DNA of 64,000 bases from Ectobacillus antri (GTDB lineage Bacteria > Bacillota > Bacilli > Bacillales > Bacillaceae_G): NCBI RefSeq assembly GCF_003852715.1, contig NZ_RIAV01000006.1, forward strand, positions 62,001 to 126,000. The letters run 5' to 3'. Shown here piece after piece: positions 48,381 through 56,857 of this stretch (positions within the stretch are counted from its first letter, which is position 1; each line of letters opens with the position of its first letter). A model generated the notes under the pieces. The model did no database searches and was not told the origin of the DNA. It saw only the letters and a program-made list of their open reading frames with translations. A program made the translations under genes and the position numbers.

Positions 48381-50081
48381 CTACTCAGTCCTAACAAACT
48401 CCTCAATCTTTCCTGTTACACCAGGCTCAACCTGCTCGAGTGTGGCAGAAACTTGTTCTAAAGCGGCTTTGTATTGATACTGTCTGAACAACACTTCGGC
48501 ATGTGCCAAATGATCCGCTACCTTTCTGCTTTGACTTCGATAACGATTGCCATATTGAATCATTTTTTCCACTAAGGCGGCTTGCTCAATTAATTCCTTA
48601 ACCGAACTGCTCATACCTAAGACAAGACCTTGCGCTTCTTTCAGTACTTTATGTACTTCGTTCATATTCAAGGGCTTGTACTCTAATTGCTCGTACACCT
48701 TTCGTACAGCCACTTGCGCATAAGCTAGGCTCTCTAACATGTCCTGAGGCACTCCTGGTATATTTGACTTCTGTAAAAGGCGTTTTACTTCTAGAATATC
48801 ACTTCTCATTTGCTGTAATGTTTCACGCGCTTGCAGTTCTTCTTTCCGAAGTGTTGCAAGCATATCTGTGTATTCTGCATGAAGACGACTCGTCTCTTCA
48901 ATCTGTTTCCTAACATCACTTAACTCTTCTCCAATGACAGAAAAAGCAACATCTTGTTCTGCAATCCGTATTTGTAAGGCTTCAAATCGTTTCATGAGAA
49001 AAACAACTTGCTTCTCCACATATTTTTGCGCCTCCACATCCTCATCACTTAACTCGTAGCTTTGCTTCACAAATTGCGTTTCTTCTTTTGTTTGGTTAGA
49101 TTTTTCTCTCAATTGAATCAGAGCCATACCAATTTCTCTTTGTTCTTTTTCCGCATGGTACTTGGCGGTAACTTCATTTTCTAGTACATCATACAGAGAA
49201 TCCAATTTATTTTTTACTGATTCTGTTCGCGCCTTCGCTTCATGCACACGCAATGTTTTAATATCATCTAATGCAAGCTGAATTTGATGTTGCATATCTT
49301 GCACTTCTTTATCAATTTGCAAATGGTGAAGAATATAACCCTGTTCTTCCATCTCCTGATATCCCAGCAATAGATCCGAAATTTGCCCAGGCAAATTAGC
49401 TTGGCAGTCTAGCTGTAAATCCGGTATATCTTCCAACAATGTTTGTAAGTGTGCAACACCTTGCTCTAAGCTGCGGACAATATCACGGGCTTCTAAGTAA
49501 TTCCCATTCACCGTAGCTTCTTCAAATTGCTGAAATTTCTGATGCTCCTGATCCAACAGTTCCTCTAGCTTCTTTTCCGCCAAACTTACTGTATGACGGT
49601 ATGCTAACATATTTTTCTTCACTTCTCGATAGGCACTACGTACAACTTCAATCTCAGCATTGTTTTTGGTATGACTTTCCAATAAATTATGAAGCTCTTT
49701 TACAATACCTTCAATTTTTTCTTCTGCCTCTACAAGCAAACCACCCGCTTGCTCCATGAACAACCTAGATTTACGTGATAAAAAGCCGCTAAGCGAACTC
49801 TCTGCTTCCTGCAAATCCTTTTCAATTTGAGGAATGGAAACGGTTAACACCTCATCCCATTCATTGCGCCACTTTTCGAATAATGCTTCCGTTTGTCCGG
49901 TCATATTCAGGTCTTTTACCTTTTTTAATTCATCAGCAACCGGTTTATCCTTTAATGCCTGTTTCCAAGCTTTTAATTCCTGCAGTTCTCTATCCGCACG
50001 ATTTTTAATTATAAGACCGGTTAATAGGTATATCAGTATAATACTTATGATTACAATAATAAAAGTTAACAATGAGCCCAT
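48381..50081 (-). CDS. ezrA: Septation ring regulator EzrA
   Basis: Membrane-anchored negative regulator of FtsZ ring formation. 566 residues: one N-terminal membrane helix (LTFIIVIISIILIYLLTGLII), then long spectrin-like coiled coils to the end. The segment KDLNMTGQTEALFEKWRNEWDEVLTVSIPQIEKDL is nearly the recalled EzrA sequence. Start at 50081, set by AGAGGAGGCTGCTTG, gives the family length; 51 further in-frame codons upstream are unlikely to be translated. Confidence 0.95.
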   Translation of the reverse strand: MGSLLTFIIVIISIILIYLLTGLIIKNRADRELQELKAWKQALKDKPVADELKKVKDLNMTGQTEALFEKWRNEWDEVLTVSIPQIEKDLQEAESSLSGFLSRKSRLFMEQAGGLLVEAEEKIEGIVKELHNLLESHTKNNAEIEVVRSAYREVKKNMLAYRHTVSLAEKKLEELLDQEHQKFQQFEEATVNGNYLEARDIVRSLEQGVAHLQTLLEDIPDLQLDCQANLPGQISDLLLGYQEMEEQGYILHHLQIDKEVQDMQHQIQLALDDIKTLRVHEAKARTESVKNKLDSLYDVLENEVTAKYHAEKEQREIGMALIQLREKSNQTKEETQFVKQSYELSDEDVEAQKYVEKQVVFLMKRFEALQIRIAEQDVAFSVIGEELSDVRKQIEETSRLHAEYTDMLATLRKEELQARETLQQMRSDILEVKRLLQKSNIPGVPQDMLESLAYAQVAVRKVYEQLEYKPLNMNEVHKVLKEAQGLVLGMSSSVKELIEQAALVEKMIQYGNRYRSQSRKVADHLAHAEVLFRQYQYKAALEQVSATLEQVEPGVTGKIEEFVRTE

Positions 50082-50307
50082 CAAGCAGCCTCCTCTTTTC
50101 GTTTTTTCCCGTTCCGCTCTAATCTGGAAGGCATATATGTATATATAATTACTGTTGATTAATTTTATCATTACGACAGCAGTTTCCACACTACACCAAG
50201 CAGTGCTTTGCACTCTATATACAAGCAATGTCAATGTCTTTATAATATCATGTAATGCCCTGTTTTTGGCTCAAATTTTAAGATTTTTTTACAATTCGTT
50301 TTACATC

Positions 50308-50336
50308 AAAAAAAACGTGCTGATGCTCGCACGTTT
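50308..50336 (-). terminator. Terminator of refZ
   Basis: On the minus strand AAACGTGC, 8-base loop, GCACGTTT followed by TTTTT. It lies about 38 bases after the refZ stop codon. Confidence 0.8.
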
Positions 50337-50373
50337 GATAAGTCTTTTTATCTCAAATTAGATGTGCATGCCT

Positions 50374-51006
50374 TTACAAATGAAGAACTTGTGTAACAGG
50401 AGAGGGGTTCCCTTCCATCATCATACTTAGCCACTTTTCTACTTCTTTTCCGTACATTTTTGTAAAATATTCATCTGAAGGACGTTCATACAGCACTTCT
50501 GATATATATTGCGGATACAAATACGGAGCACTGAGCATTCCCTTTAACTGCGACATAAACACAGAAAAGGGGGTACGGATAAATACACCTTGCTCACGTC
50601 CTGTCTCTATAATATGTTTTAAATAATATTTTTCACGCTGCAAATATGTGGTCATAATCTCTCGAATAAGAATGCTATCTAAAGACAATTCTCTGTATAC
50701 AAAGCGTGTAAGTGATCGATGAGACGATTGGTAATGTAAAATATCGCGGACAATGAGAAACACAACTTCTTTAGGAGACAAAACATGACGCATTTCAAAA
50801 GCTTCTGCCATTGTGCTAATATATCCTTCTAAAAAGCCAGTAACCAAATGTTCTAACAGCCCTTTCTTTCCGGAAAAATAATAAGAAATATTAGCCACAT
50901 TGACCCCTGCTTCAGAAGCAATATCACGGACAGACGTACCATGATAACCCTTTGTATTAAACAAACATATGGCGGCTTCAATAATCTTCTGCTTGGTGCA
51001 CGTCAT
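50374..51006 (-). CDS. refZ: TetR-family regulator RefZ
   Basis: DNA-binding protein that helps reposition the FtsZ ring at sporulation in B. subtilis. 210 residues; TetR helix-turn-helix AAICLFNTKGYHGTSVRDIASEAGVNVANISYYFSGKKGLLEHLV, followed by the helical RefZ-type C-terminal domain. Similarity of the N-terminus to recalled RefZ (YttP) and the place between ezrA and ytsP decide the name. AAGGGGGCGTAAAAGA sets the start. RefZ binds its own promoter region in B. subtilis; I did not verify a binding motif here. Confidence 0.9.
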   Translation of the reverse strand: MTCTKQKIIEAAICLFNTKGYHGTSVRDIASEAGVNVANISYYFSGKKGLLEHLVTGFLEGYISTMAEAFEMRHVLSPKEVVFLIVRDILHYQSSHRSLTRFVYRELSLDSILIREIMTTYLQREKYYLKHIIETGREQGVFIRTPFSVFMSQLKGMLSAPYLYPQYISEVLYERPSDEYFTKMYGKEVEKWLSMMMEGNPSPVTQVLHL

Positions 51007-51277
51007 TCTTTTACGCCCCCTTCATGGGATATACAATCATGTCCTCAATTTCATTTTCATACAGATCTTCCAATGTATAGTCAACTCAAACATATAAAGA
51101 GAGACACGTACGCAAATCACACTCTCATTGTCTATCGCTCATCCTTCTCTCCCTTGAAAAACAACTCTTTTTACTTAATTTCTTGACTTTTAAGACAAAT
51201 TCCTTTAAGTTTCTATCGACAAAGTCATTGTTAATCTTTTGTTTTCCGATACTATTTTACAAAAGGAGGCGGTATTT

Positions 51278-51760
51278 ATGTTTGCAACATCCACTTATAA
51301 CGGTAACCGCGAAGAGAATTATGAAGTTGTGATCAAACAACTCGATGCGCTACTTGCTGGTGAAACAAATACCATTGCTAATCTAGCCAATGCATCTGCG
51401 CTTTTAAATCAATTTCTTAATGATATTAATTGGGTCGGTTTCTATCTCACAGAGGGAACGCAGCTGGTACTTGGGCCATTTCAAGGCTTACCTGCATGCG
51501 TACGTATTCCGTTTGGAAGAGGTGTATGCGGAACTGCTGCAGCGACAAAACAGACTCAACTTGTTGCGGATGTTCATCAATTCCCAGGTCACATTGCATG
51601 TGATGCAGCCTCCAACTCAGAAATTGTTGTACCTATGATTAAGAATGACCAAGTAATTGGAGTACTTGATATTGATAGCCCTAGCAAAGCACGCTTTGAT
51701 GAAACAGATCAGTTGTATCTAGAAAAATTTGTGTCTGTATTGATGAAATATGTAAATTAA
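51278..51760 (+). CDS. ytsP: Free methionine-(R)-sulfoxide reductase (GAF domain)
   Basis: 160-residue GAF-domain enzyme reducing free Met-R-sulfoxide (fRMsr type). The family cysteines are all in place: GPFQGLPACVRIPFGRGVCGTAAATKQT and DVHQFPGHIACDAASNSEIVVPM. Start at 51278 from AAAAGGAGGCGGTATTT. It is next to methionine gamma-lyase on the opposite strand, sharing one terminator, so both act on free methionine or its oxide. In B. subtilis this gene is ytsP. Confidence 0.92.
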   Translation: MFATSTYNGNREENYEVVIKQLDALLAGETNTIANLANASALLNQFLNDINWVGFYLTEGTQLVLGPFQGLPACVRIPFGRGVCGTAAATKQTQLVADVHQFPGHIACDAASNSEIVVPMIKNDQVIGVLDIDSPSKARFDETDQLYLEKFVSVLMKYVN

Positions 51761-51794
51761 AGAAAGAGGCGCTCATACGCGCCTCTTTCTTTTA
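51759..51794. terminator. Bidirectional terminator between ytsP and the gamma-lyase
   Basis: AAAGAAAGAGGCGC tcatac GCGCCTCTTTCTTT. The two stop codons touch both ends of the hairpin. Confidence 0.88.
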
Positions 51795-52964
51795 TCCTAA
51801 CGCTTTTTCTAAATCTTTCACAATATCTTCACAGGCCTCTAAGCCTACTGATAAACGCAATAGATTATCATGAATCCCCATTTGTTCACGTATAGTTTTT
51901 GGTACAACTGCATGTGTCATCGTTGCTGGATGTTGGATTAATGTTTCTGCATCTCCTAAGCTTACCGCAATTGAGATAAGTTCTAGTCGATCCATAACCG
52001 CTTGCGCTTTCTCCATGTCGCCGTGAATGGTAAAAGATATAACACCTGCCCCCTGCTTCATTTGTTTGGTTGCAATATGATAATCCGGATGATCTGTGGA
52101 AAATGGATAATACACGTTCTCTACCGCAGGGTGCTCTTTAAGAAACGTTGCTACCTTTATGGCATTTGCCGAGTGACGGTCCATACGCACAGCCAATGTC
52201 TTTAATCCGCGTAACAAAAGCCAAGCATCAAATGGTGACATAATACCGCCCGTATCTTTACGCATCGGCCGCATACATTCCGCCAGAGCCGCTGTTTTAC
52301 ATACAGCAATGCCTGCTACAACATCTCCATGACCGCAGATGTACTTCGTAGCACTATGGAGCACCACATCACATCCTAAGGCAAGAGGATTTTGCAGATA
52401 TGGAGAACAAAAGGTATTATCAACAACTGTTATCCAGCCTTGCTTCTTTGCAGCACTAACTACTATTTGCAAATCAATAATCTGCATAGTTGGATTAATT
52501 GGCGTTTCTACAAACACGACTTTTGTATTTAACTTAGAGGCGTGTAATAAATCGTTCTCGCTTTTCATATCGCATAATGTATGGGTAATGCCAAAACGCT
52601 CCTGCAACATTTCCAGCAAACCGTACGTACATCCATATAACCCTTTTGAACAAACAATATGATCACCTGTTTTAAGCAACGAAAGAAGTACTGTGGATAC
52701 AGCGGCCATACCCGAACCAAATGCAAGCGCGTCCGCTCCACCTTCCAATACTGCCATTCTTTCCTCTAAAAGCTGAACAGTCGGATTTCCTAAACGTGAG
52801 TATATATATTGATTACTTTCACCACGAAAACTCAGCTCGCCCTGCTTTGCTGTTTCAAACGTATACGTTGACGTTTGAAACAATGGGGGTGTCAAGCTCC
52901 CCCCGTACTCCTTCGCTTCATATCCATGATGAATTAATAACGTTTCTAAATTTGGTCGCTTCAT
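51792..52964 (-). CDS. megL: Methionine gamma-lyase
   Basis: PLP enzyme of the Cys/Met metabolism family, 390 residues. PLP Lys in DVVLHSATKYICGHGD; SRLGNPTVQLLEERMAVLEGG and GSGMAAVSTVLLSLLKTGDHIV are family motifs. The loop KGLYGCTYGLL carries a Cys at the place equivalent to Cys116 of Pseudomonas methionine gamma-lyase, where gamma-synthases and cystathionine lyases usually have Gly. This favours splitting methionine to methanethiol, ammonia and 2-oxobutyrate. AAGGAGTACAACG sets the start. Shares a terminator with the methionine sulfoxide reductase gene. Confidence 0.85.
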   Translation of the reverse strand: MKRPNLETLLIHHGYEAKEYGGSLTPPLFQTSTYTFETAKQGELSFRGESNQYIYSRLGNPTVQLLEERMAVLEGGADALAFGSGMAAVSTVLLSLLKTGDHIVCSKGLYGCTYGLLEMLQERFGITHTLCDMKSENDLLHASKLNTKVVFVETPINPTMQIIDLQIVVSAAKKQGWITVVDNTFCSPYLQNPLALGCDVVLHSATKYICGHGDVVAGIAVCKTAALAECMRPMRKDTGGIMSPFDAWLLLRGLKTLAVRMDRHSANAIKVATFLKEHPAVENVYYPFSTDHPDYHIATKQMKQGAGVISFTIHGDMEKAQAVMDRLELISIAVSLGDAETLIQHPATMTHAVVPKTIREQMGIHDNLLRLSVGLEACEDIVKDLEKALG

Positions 52965-53157
52965 CGTTGTACTCCTTTCCATACAAAAGCCCTCCATTCA
53001 ATTTATGTAAGCGTTTTCTTTTCGTTCTTCATCACATTCCACATACATATATAAAAATCCTTCTATTATACAGTCAGGAACTTAAAACGTGGGTACGTCT
53101 CAAACCGGCTGGGTTCTTTTCCAGTATTTACCTAGCATGAATAGCAAGGAAATATAC

Positions 53158-53186
53158 TTGACTCTCACCTACCAGCGAGATATAAT
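53158..53186 (+). promoter_or_regulatory. SigA promoter of rpsD
   Basis: TTGACT, 17 bases, TATAAT, almost consensus. Transcription should begin near 53193, giving a leader of about 175 bases. Confidence 0.8.
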
Positions 53187-53204
53187 AGCATTTGTGTAAA
53201 ATAT

Positions 53205-53340
53205 GCAGCCTTTGAGAAGGTGCTTTTGTTTGTATTTTGTTCCTCATCAGAGGTGCATCGCGTAACTCCTTGCTGCTGGGGCGAGGATGCATGAAAACAA
53301 AATACGCATCAGCAAACGTCTCACGTCTGTTTTTATTTTA
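53205..53340 (+). ncRNA. rpsD leader, ribosomal protein S4 binding region
   Basis: The long leader folds into nested stems: GTATTTTGTT (53232-53241) with AACAAAATAC (53296-53305), and inside it TGCATC (53254-53259) with GATGCA (53286-53291). In B. subtilis rpsD is repressed by S4 binding a structured leader; position and shape agree, though I have not matched the exact pseudoknot. Confidence 0.65.
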
Positions 53341-53369
53341 CGTAAAATAAAAACATGGAGGAATGTAAC

Positions 53370-53972
53370 ATGTCACGTTATACAGGTCCATCTTGGAAAC
53401 TTTCTCGCCGCCTTGGTATTTCTCTAAGCGGTACAGGTAAAGAATTAGAAAAACGCCCTTACGCACCAGGTCCACACGGTCCAGGTCAACGTAAAAAACT
53501 TTCTGAATACGGCTTGCAATTGCAAGAGAAACAAAAGCTTCGTCACATGTACGGTGTGAATGAGCGTCAATTCCGTCGTACATTCGATCTTGCTGGCAAA
53601 ATGGCTGGTAAGCACGGTGAAAACTTCATGATTCTTCTTGAGTCTCGTCTTGACAACTTGGTATACCGTATGGGTCTTGCTCGCACTCGTCGCGGCGCAC
53701 GCCAATTGGTAAACCACGGTCACGTTACTGTTGACGGTAACCGCGTAGATATCCCATCTTTCCGCGTTAAGCCAGGTCAAACAATCAGCCTTCGTGAAAA
53801 GTCTCTTAACCTTGCAGTGGTTAAAGAAGCAGTAGAAGTTAACAACTTCGTACCTGAGTACCTTTCTTTCGATGCTGACAAGCTTTCTGCTACATTCACT
53901 CGCCTTCCTGAGCGTTCTGAATTGCCAGCTGAAATCAACGAAGCTCTAATCGTAGAGTTCTACTCTCGTTAA
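53370..53972 (+). CDS. rpsD: 30S ribosomal protein S4
   Basis: Primary 16S rRNA binding protein of the small subunit, 200 residues. [29 protein letters not shown] at the N-terminus is the zinc-free form, with no CXXC motif. The S4 RNA-binding domain is [52 protein letters not shown] sets the start. It stands alone, as in B. subtilis, with a strong promoter, a structured leader and a terminator. Confidence 0.98.
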   Translation: MSRYTGPSWKLSRRLGISLSGTGKELEKRPYAPGPHGPGQRKKLSEYGLQLQEKQKLRHMYGVNERQFRRTFDLAGKMAGKHGENFMILLESRLDNLVYRMGLARTRRGARQLVNHGHVTVDGNRVDIPSFRVKPGQTISLREKSLNLAVVKEAVEVNNFVPEYLSFDADKLSATFTRLPERSELPAEINEALIVEFYSR

Positions 53973-53998
53973 TCTGTTTAGATTACTGAGTAGTGTAC

Positions 53999-54040
53999 AA
54001 AACCCCTTTAAAATTTATTTTAAAGGGGTTTTGTTTTTTT
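53999..54040 (+). terminator. Terminator of rpsD
   Basis: AAAACCCCTTTAAAA and TTTTAAAGGGGTTTT followed by GTTTTTTT. Confidence 0.92.
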
Positions 54041-54204
54041 ATAAAATATCCAATAGGTTTTGACAGAAGTTGCGATACTCAGCTCTTCGAGTTATTTAGC
54101 TGCATCGTTTGTGTTTTCAACTTATGTAATACACTACCTATACTTATCATTCTATTCTACTTTATATGTATATCCGTTTTCACTAGATTTTTATTTTACA
54201 CAAG

Positions 54205-54231
54205 ACAAAAACCCCACCTAAGCGGGGGCTC
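54205..54231 (-). terminator. Terminator after the MscS-family gene
   Basis: On the minus strand AGCCCCCGCTTAGGTGGGGTT then TTTG; the stem is GC-rich but includes wobble pairs. Confidence 0.65.
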
Positions 54232-54253
54232 TACCTATTCTCTTCCTTCTTAC

Positions 54254-54838
54254 TTAAGATGATGACTCTGGCACTGGAATTTCTGTTTTTCCGCCAAGCG
54301 TATAATTCGCAACCTTCGTAATCGCACTGTTTGCAAAGAAAAACACTTCGCCATCTGGTGCTTTCAGCTTCGTGATACGAAGACCGACTTCCTCTACTGT
54401 ACCAGCCGTATCATTGATTTTCACTAGATCTCCGACTGAGAATTGATCTTCAAAAATAATGAAAAAACCTGTCACAATATCCTTCACTAGGTTTTGCGCG
54501 CCAAAGCCGACTGCCAATCCGACGATACTAACACCAGCAAGCAAAGCCTTTATATCAATTCCCATCGCTTCCAACGCGGTTAACGCTGCAATAAAGTAAA
54601 TGATATATACCGCAATATTTTGACAGAGCTTCGTAAGCGTTGCTTCTCTTCGTTCACTATGACGCATCATCGGTGTTCGTGAACGAATCCGAAACATCTT
54701 TTCAATTGCAACACGCACAAAATGAATCACAATTCGCGCCACAATAAAAATAAAGATTACCTTTAACAGCGCACCTCCCAAACTCACCAGCTTATCTGGA
54801 CTCATCACATATGTATTAAACCATTTCACAACATCCAT
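54254..54838 (-). CDS. Short MscS-family mechanosensitive channel
   Basis: 194 residues. Membrane helices at about 20-42 and 72-92, then the pore helix and beta domain signature IDIKALLAGVSIVGLAVGFGAQNLVKDIVTGFFIIFEDQFSVGDLVKI, and AGTVEEVGLRITKLKAPDGEVFFFANSAI. MscS proteins normally continue with an alpha/beta domain of about 90 residues that forms the cytoplasmic cage; here the chain stops soon after the beta domain with a short SSS tail, and the remaining 200 bases downstream hold a terminator, not a broken extension. So it is a short form rather than a recent frameshift. Confidence 0.85.
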   Translation of the reverse strand: MDVVKWFNTYVMSPDKLVSLGGALLKVIFIFIVARIVIHFVRVAIEKMFRIRSRTPMMRHSERREATLTKLCQNIAVYIIYFIAALTALEAMGIDIKALLAGVSIVGLAVGFGAQNLVKDIVTGFFIIFEDQFSVGDLVKINDTAGTVEEVGLRITKLKAPDGEVFFFANSAITKVANYTLGGKTEIPVPESSS

Positions 54839-54868
54839 TTGTATATCTCCTTTCTAAGTAATAAAGGA

Positions 54869-54897
54869 AAAAGCGTAAGATTCACTTACGCCTTTTT
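54869..54897. terminator. Terminator after tyrS
   Basis: AAAAGCGTAAG attca CTTACGCCTTTTT, ending at the tyrS stop codon. Confidence 0.82.
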
Positions 54898-54898
54898 A

Positions 54899-56155
54899 TT
54901 AGTATTTAATCAAAAAGTATTTTTTCTTTCCACGTCGAATAATCGTAAATTTATCTTCGATGCGATTGTCCTTGTTTAGAACTGCGTCCGTGCTTTGTAC
55001 ACGCTCGCCGTTTACAGAAATTGCACCGCTTGTAATATCTTCGCGCGCCTGACGCTTAGACGGAGAGATTTTGCTGTTAACGAGCAAATCAACAAGCGTA
55101 ATATCTTCACCCGTATGTGTGTAAGAAGGTACATCTTTAAAGCCCTGCTCAATTTCAGCAGCTGTTAGCTCTGCTACTGCACCGTTAAATAAAGCCTGTG
55201 AAATTTTAATTGCTTGTTCTAGTGCTTTTTCACCATGTACAAGCTTTGTCATCTCTTCTCCAAGTGCTTTTTGGGCCGCACGCTTTTCAGGAGCTTCTTG
55301 TGTTTGTTTTTCAAGCGCCAAAATCTCCTCATGAGACAAGAATGTAAAGTATTTCAAGTATTTAATTACATCGCGGTCATCTGTATTAATCCAGAATTGG
55401 TAAAACTCATATGGTGTTGTTTTCTCTGGATCAAGCCATACTGCGCCGCCCTCTGTTTTACCAAACTTCGTACCATCGGATTTTGTTACAAGTGGAATTG
55501 TTAGACCAAATACCTTTGCGTCTTCTTCTGTTTTCCGAATCAATTCCATACCAGCCGTAATATTGCCCCATTGGTCACTACCGCCTACCTGCAGTCGGCA
55601 ACCTTCTGTTTGATACAACTTTAAGAAGTCGTATGATTGCAAGATCATGTAGCTGAACTCTGTAAAGGAAATACCTGTTTCTAAACGAGAAGCAACCGAA
55701 TCCTTTGCTAACATATAATTTAACCCGAAGTTTTTACCAATATCACGAAGGAACGTAATTAAATCTAAAGATCCAATCCAATCATAGTTGTTCGCGATTG
55801 TTGCCGGATTACCTGTTTTCTCAAAATCAAGAAAACGAGATAGCTGCTCTTTAATGCGCTGACTAAACATCGCAACTGTATCTTGTTCATTCAATTGACG
55901 CTCCGCCTTTTTACCGCTCGGATCTCCAATTAAACCCGTACCGCCGCCTACTAGTGCGATTGGCTGATGACCTGCTAATTGAAAACGACGCAAAATTAAA
56001 ATGGGAAGCATATGCCCAATATGCAAGCTATCTGCAGTCGGATCAAATCCGCAGTACAACTTGACACTTTCTTTTGCAAGCAACTCTCGCAGGCCTTCCG
56101 CGTCTGTTTGTTGATTAATAAGACCTCTAAACTCTAAATCCTGTAAAATATCCAT
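54899..56155 (-). CDS. tyrS: Tyrosine--tRNA ligase
   Basis: Charges tRNA-Tyr. 418 residues: class I signature LYCGFDPTADSLHIGHMLPI (HIGH), tyrosine pocket YMILQSYDFLKLYQ with QVGGSDQWGNI, and KFGKTEGGAVWLD as the KMSKS equivalent (KFGKT). The C-terminal S4-like domain is KISPSKRQAREDITSGAISVNGERV. AAAGGAGTGAACAG sets the start at 56155. Expression is controlled by a T-box leader immediately upstream. Confidence 0.97.
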   Translation of the reverse strand: MDILQDLEFRGLINQQTDAEGLRELLAKESVKLYCGFDPTADSLHIGHMLPILILRRFQLAGHQPIALVGGGTGLIGDPSGKKAERQLNEQDTVAMFSQRIKEQLSRFLDFEKTGNPATIANNYDWIGSLDLITFLRDIGKNFGLNYMLAKDSVASRLETGISFTEFSYMILQSYDFLKLYQTEGCRLQVGGSDQWGNITAGMELIRKTEEDAKVFGLTIPLVTKSDGTKFGKTEGGAVWLDPEKTTPYEFYQFWINTDDRDVIKYLKYFTFLSHEEILALEKQTQEAPEKRAAQKALGEEMTKLVHGEKALEQAIKISQALFNGAVAELTAAEIEQGFKDVPSYTHTGEDITLVDLLVNSKISPSKRQAREDITSGAISVNGERVQSTDAVLNKDNRIEDKFTIIRRGKKKYFLIKY

Positions 56156-56169
56156 TCTGTTCACTCCTT

Positions 56170-56430
56170 TAAAATAAAAAAATCGCCCCTAAAAAGGGAC
56201 GATTTTATAATCGCGGTACCACCCTAGTTGTGACATGTATGTCACCACTTGATTTCCATAACGGCTTTAACCGTTCTTTTCCTCCTAAGCACATGCTCAT
56301 TCGAAAAAGAATGCTCCAGGATGTAATTCATGTTTGACTTTGTACCGATTCACACCAACCACCGGCTCTCTTATAACAGTGAGTCAACCACTACTGTAGC
56401 CTTTCAACGCTTATTTATTGACTTGATATA
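56170..56430 (-). ncRNA. T-box leader of tyrS
   Basis: On the minus strand the diagnostic T-box GGTGGTACCGCG (56212-56223) is followed by a hairpin AATCGTCCC / GGGGCGATT plus TTTTTTT (56174-56206), the terminator that competes with the antiterminator. Stem I sequence upstream includes AGAGAGCCGG and a specifier-like GAATTACATCC, in which TAC is a tyrosine codon. Uncharged tRNA-Tyr would therefore allow read-through into tyrS. Confidence 0.9.
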
Positions 56431-56436
56431 TAACCT

Positions 56437-56466
56437 TTTATATCATTATTTCCCCAACACTGTCAA
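56437..56466 (-). promoter_or_regulatory. SigA promoter of the tyrS T-box transcript
   Basis: On the minus strand TTGACA, 18 bases, TATAAA. The start of transcription would be near 56430. Confidence 0.7.
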
Positions 56467-56479
56467 TCCCATACACACC

Positions 56480-56710
56480 TTACTTCTTGACTGTCACTTG
56501 TCCAATGAAGCGAGAACTATGATGCTCCTTTTCCAGCCAATTTGTAAATTCTTTCAAAAACTCTTCCTGCTCCAAATGTGTATACAATGTTCCTTCAATT
56601 TTCAATTCCATTCGTCTTGCCGGCGGTGTGCGATGAATGGAAATTCGCTTCATAATTTTATCGTATTTATCCATTGTTTCCACAAGAGACTCTTTATCTT
56701 CATTACGCAT
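56480..56710 (-). CDS. Hypothetical protein, 76 residues
   Basis: Not recognised. AAAGGAGTGAAGGCT sets the start at 56710. A basic, soluble peptide with a predicted helix (MRNEDKESLVETMDKYDKIMKRI), a basic strand-like part (SIHRTPPARRMELKIEG) and a second helix (EQEEFLKEFTNWLEKE). Its stop codon lies just beyond the tyrS promoter -35, so it precedes the T-box on the same strand and may be co-transcribed into the tyrS leader if not terminated. Confidence 0.6.
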   Translation of the reverse strand: MRNEDKESLVETMDKYDKIMKRISIHRTPPARRMELKIEGTLYTHLEQEEFLKEFTNWLEKEHHSSRFIGQVTVKK

Positions 56711-56818
56711 AGCCTTCACTCCTTTATCCTATTCTAACAGAACTTATACGTGCACTATGTATCATTCTCTTATCATTTTAAAAAACAGCTTTTTTCACAC
56801 TCTTTTATCTTAGCATAA

Positions 56819-56853
56819 AAAAGAAGCTTGAACACCGCGGTTCAAGCTTCTTT
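56819..56853. terminator. Terminator after acsA
   Basis: AAGAAGCTTGAAC accgcg GTTCAAGCTTCTT followed by TCTT; strong symmetric hairpin. Confidence 0.85.
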
Positions 56854-56857
56854 CTTA

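Noticed and set aside
53993-54262. Hydrophobic open frame after rpsD
   Set aside because: It begins in the rpsD terminator hairpin and runs across the terminator of the MscS gene; its hydrophobic look comes from T-rich sequence.
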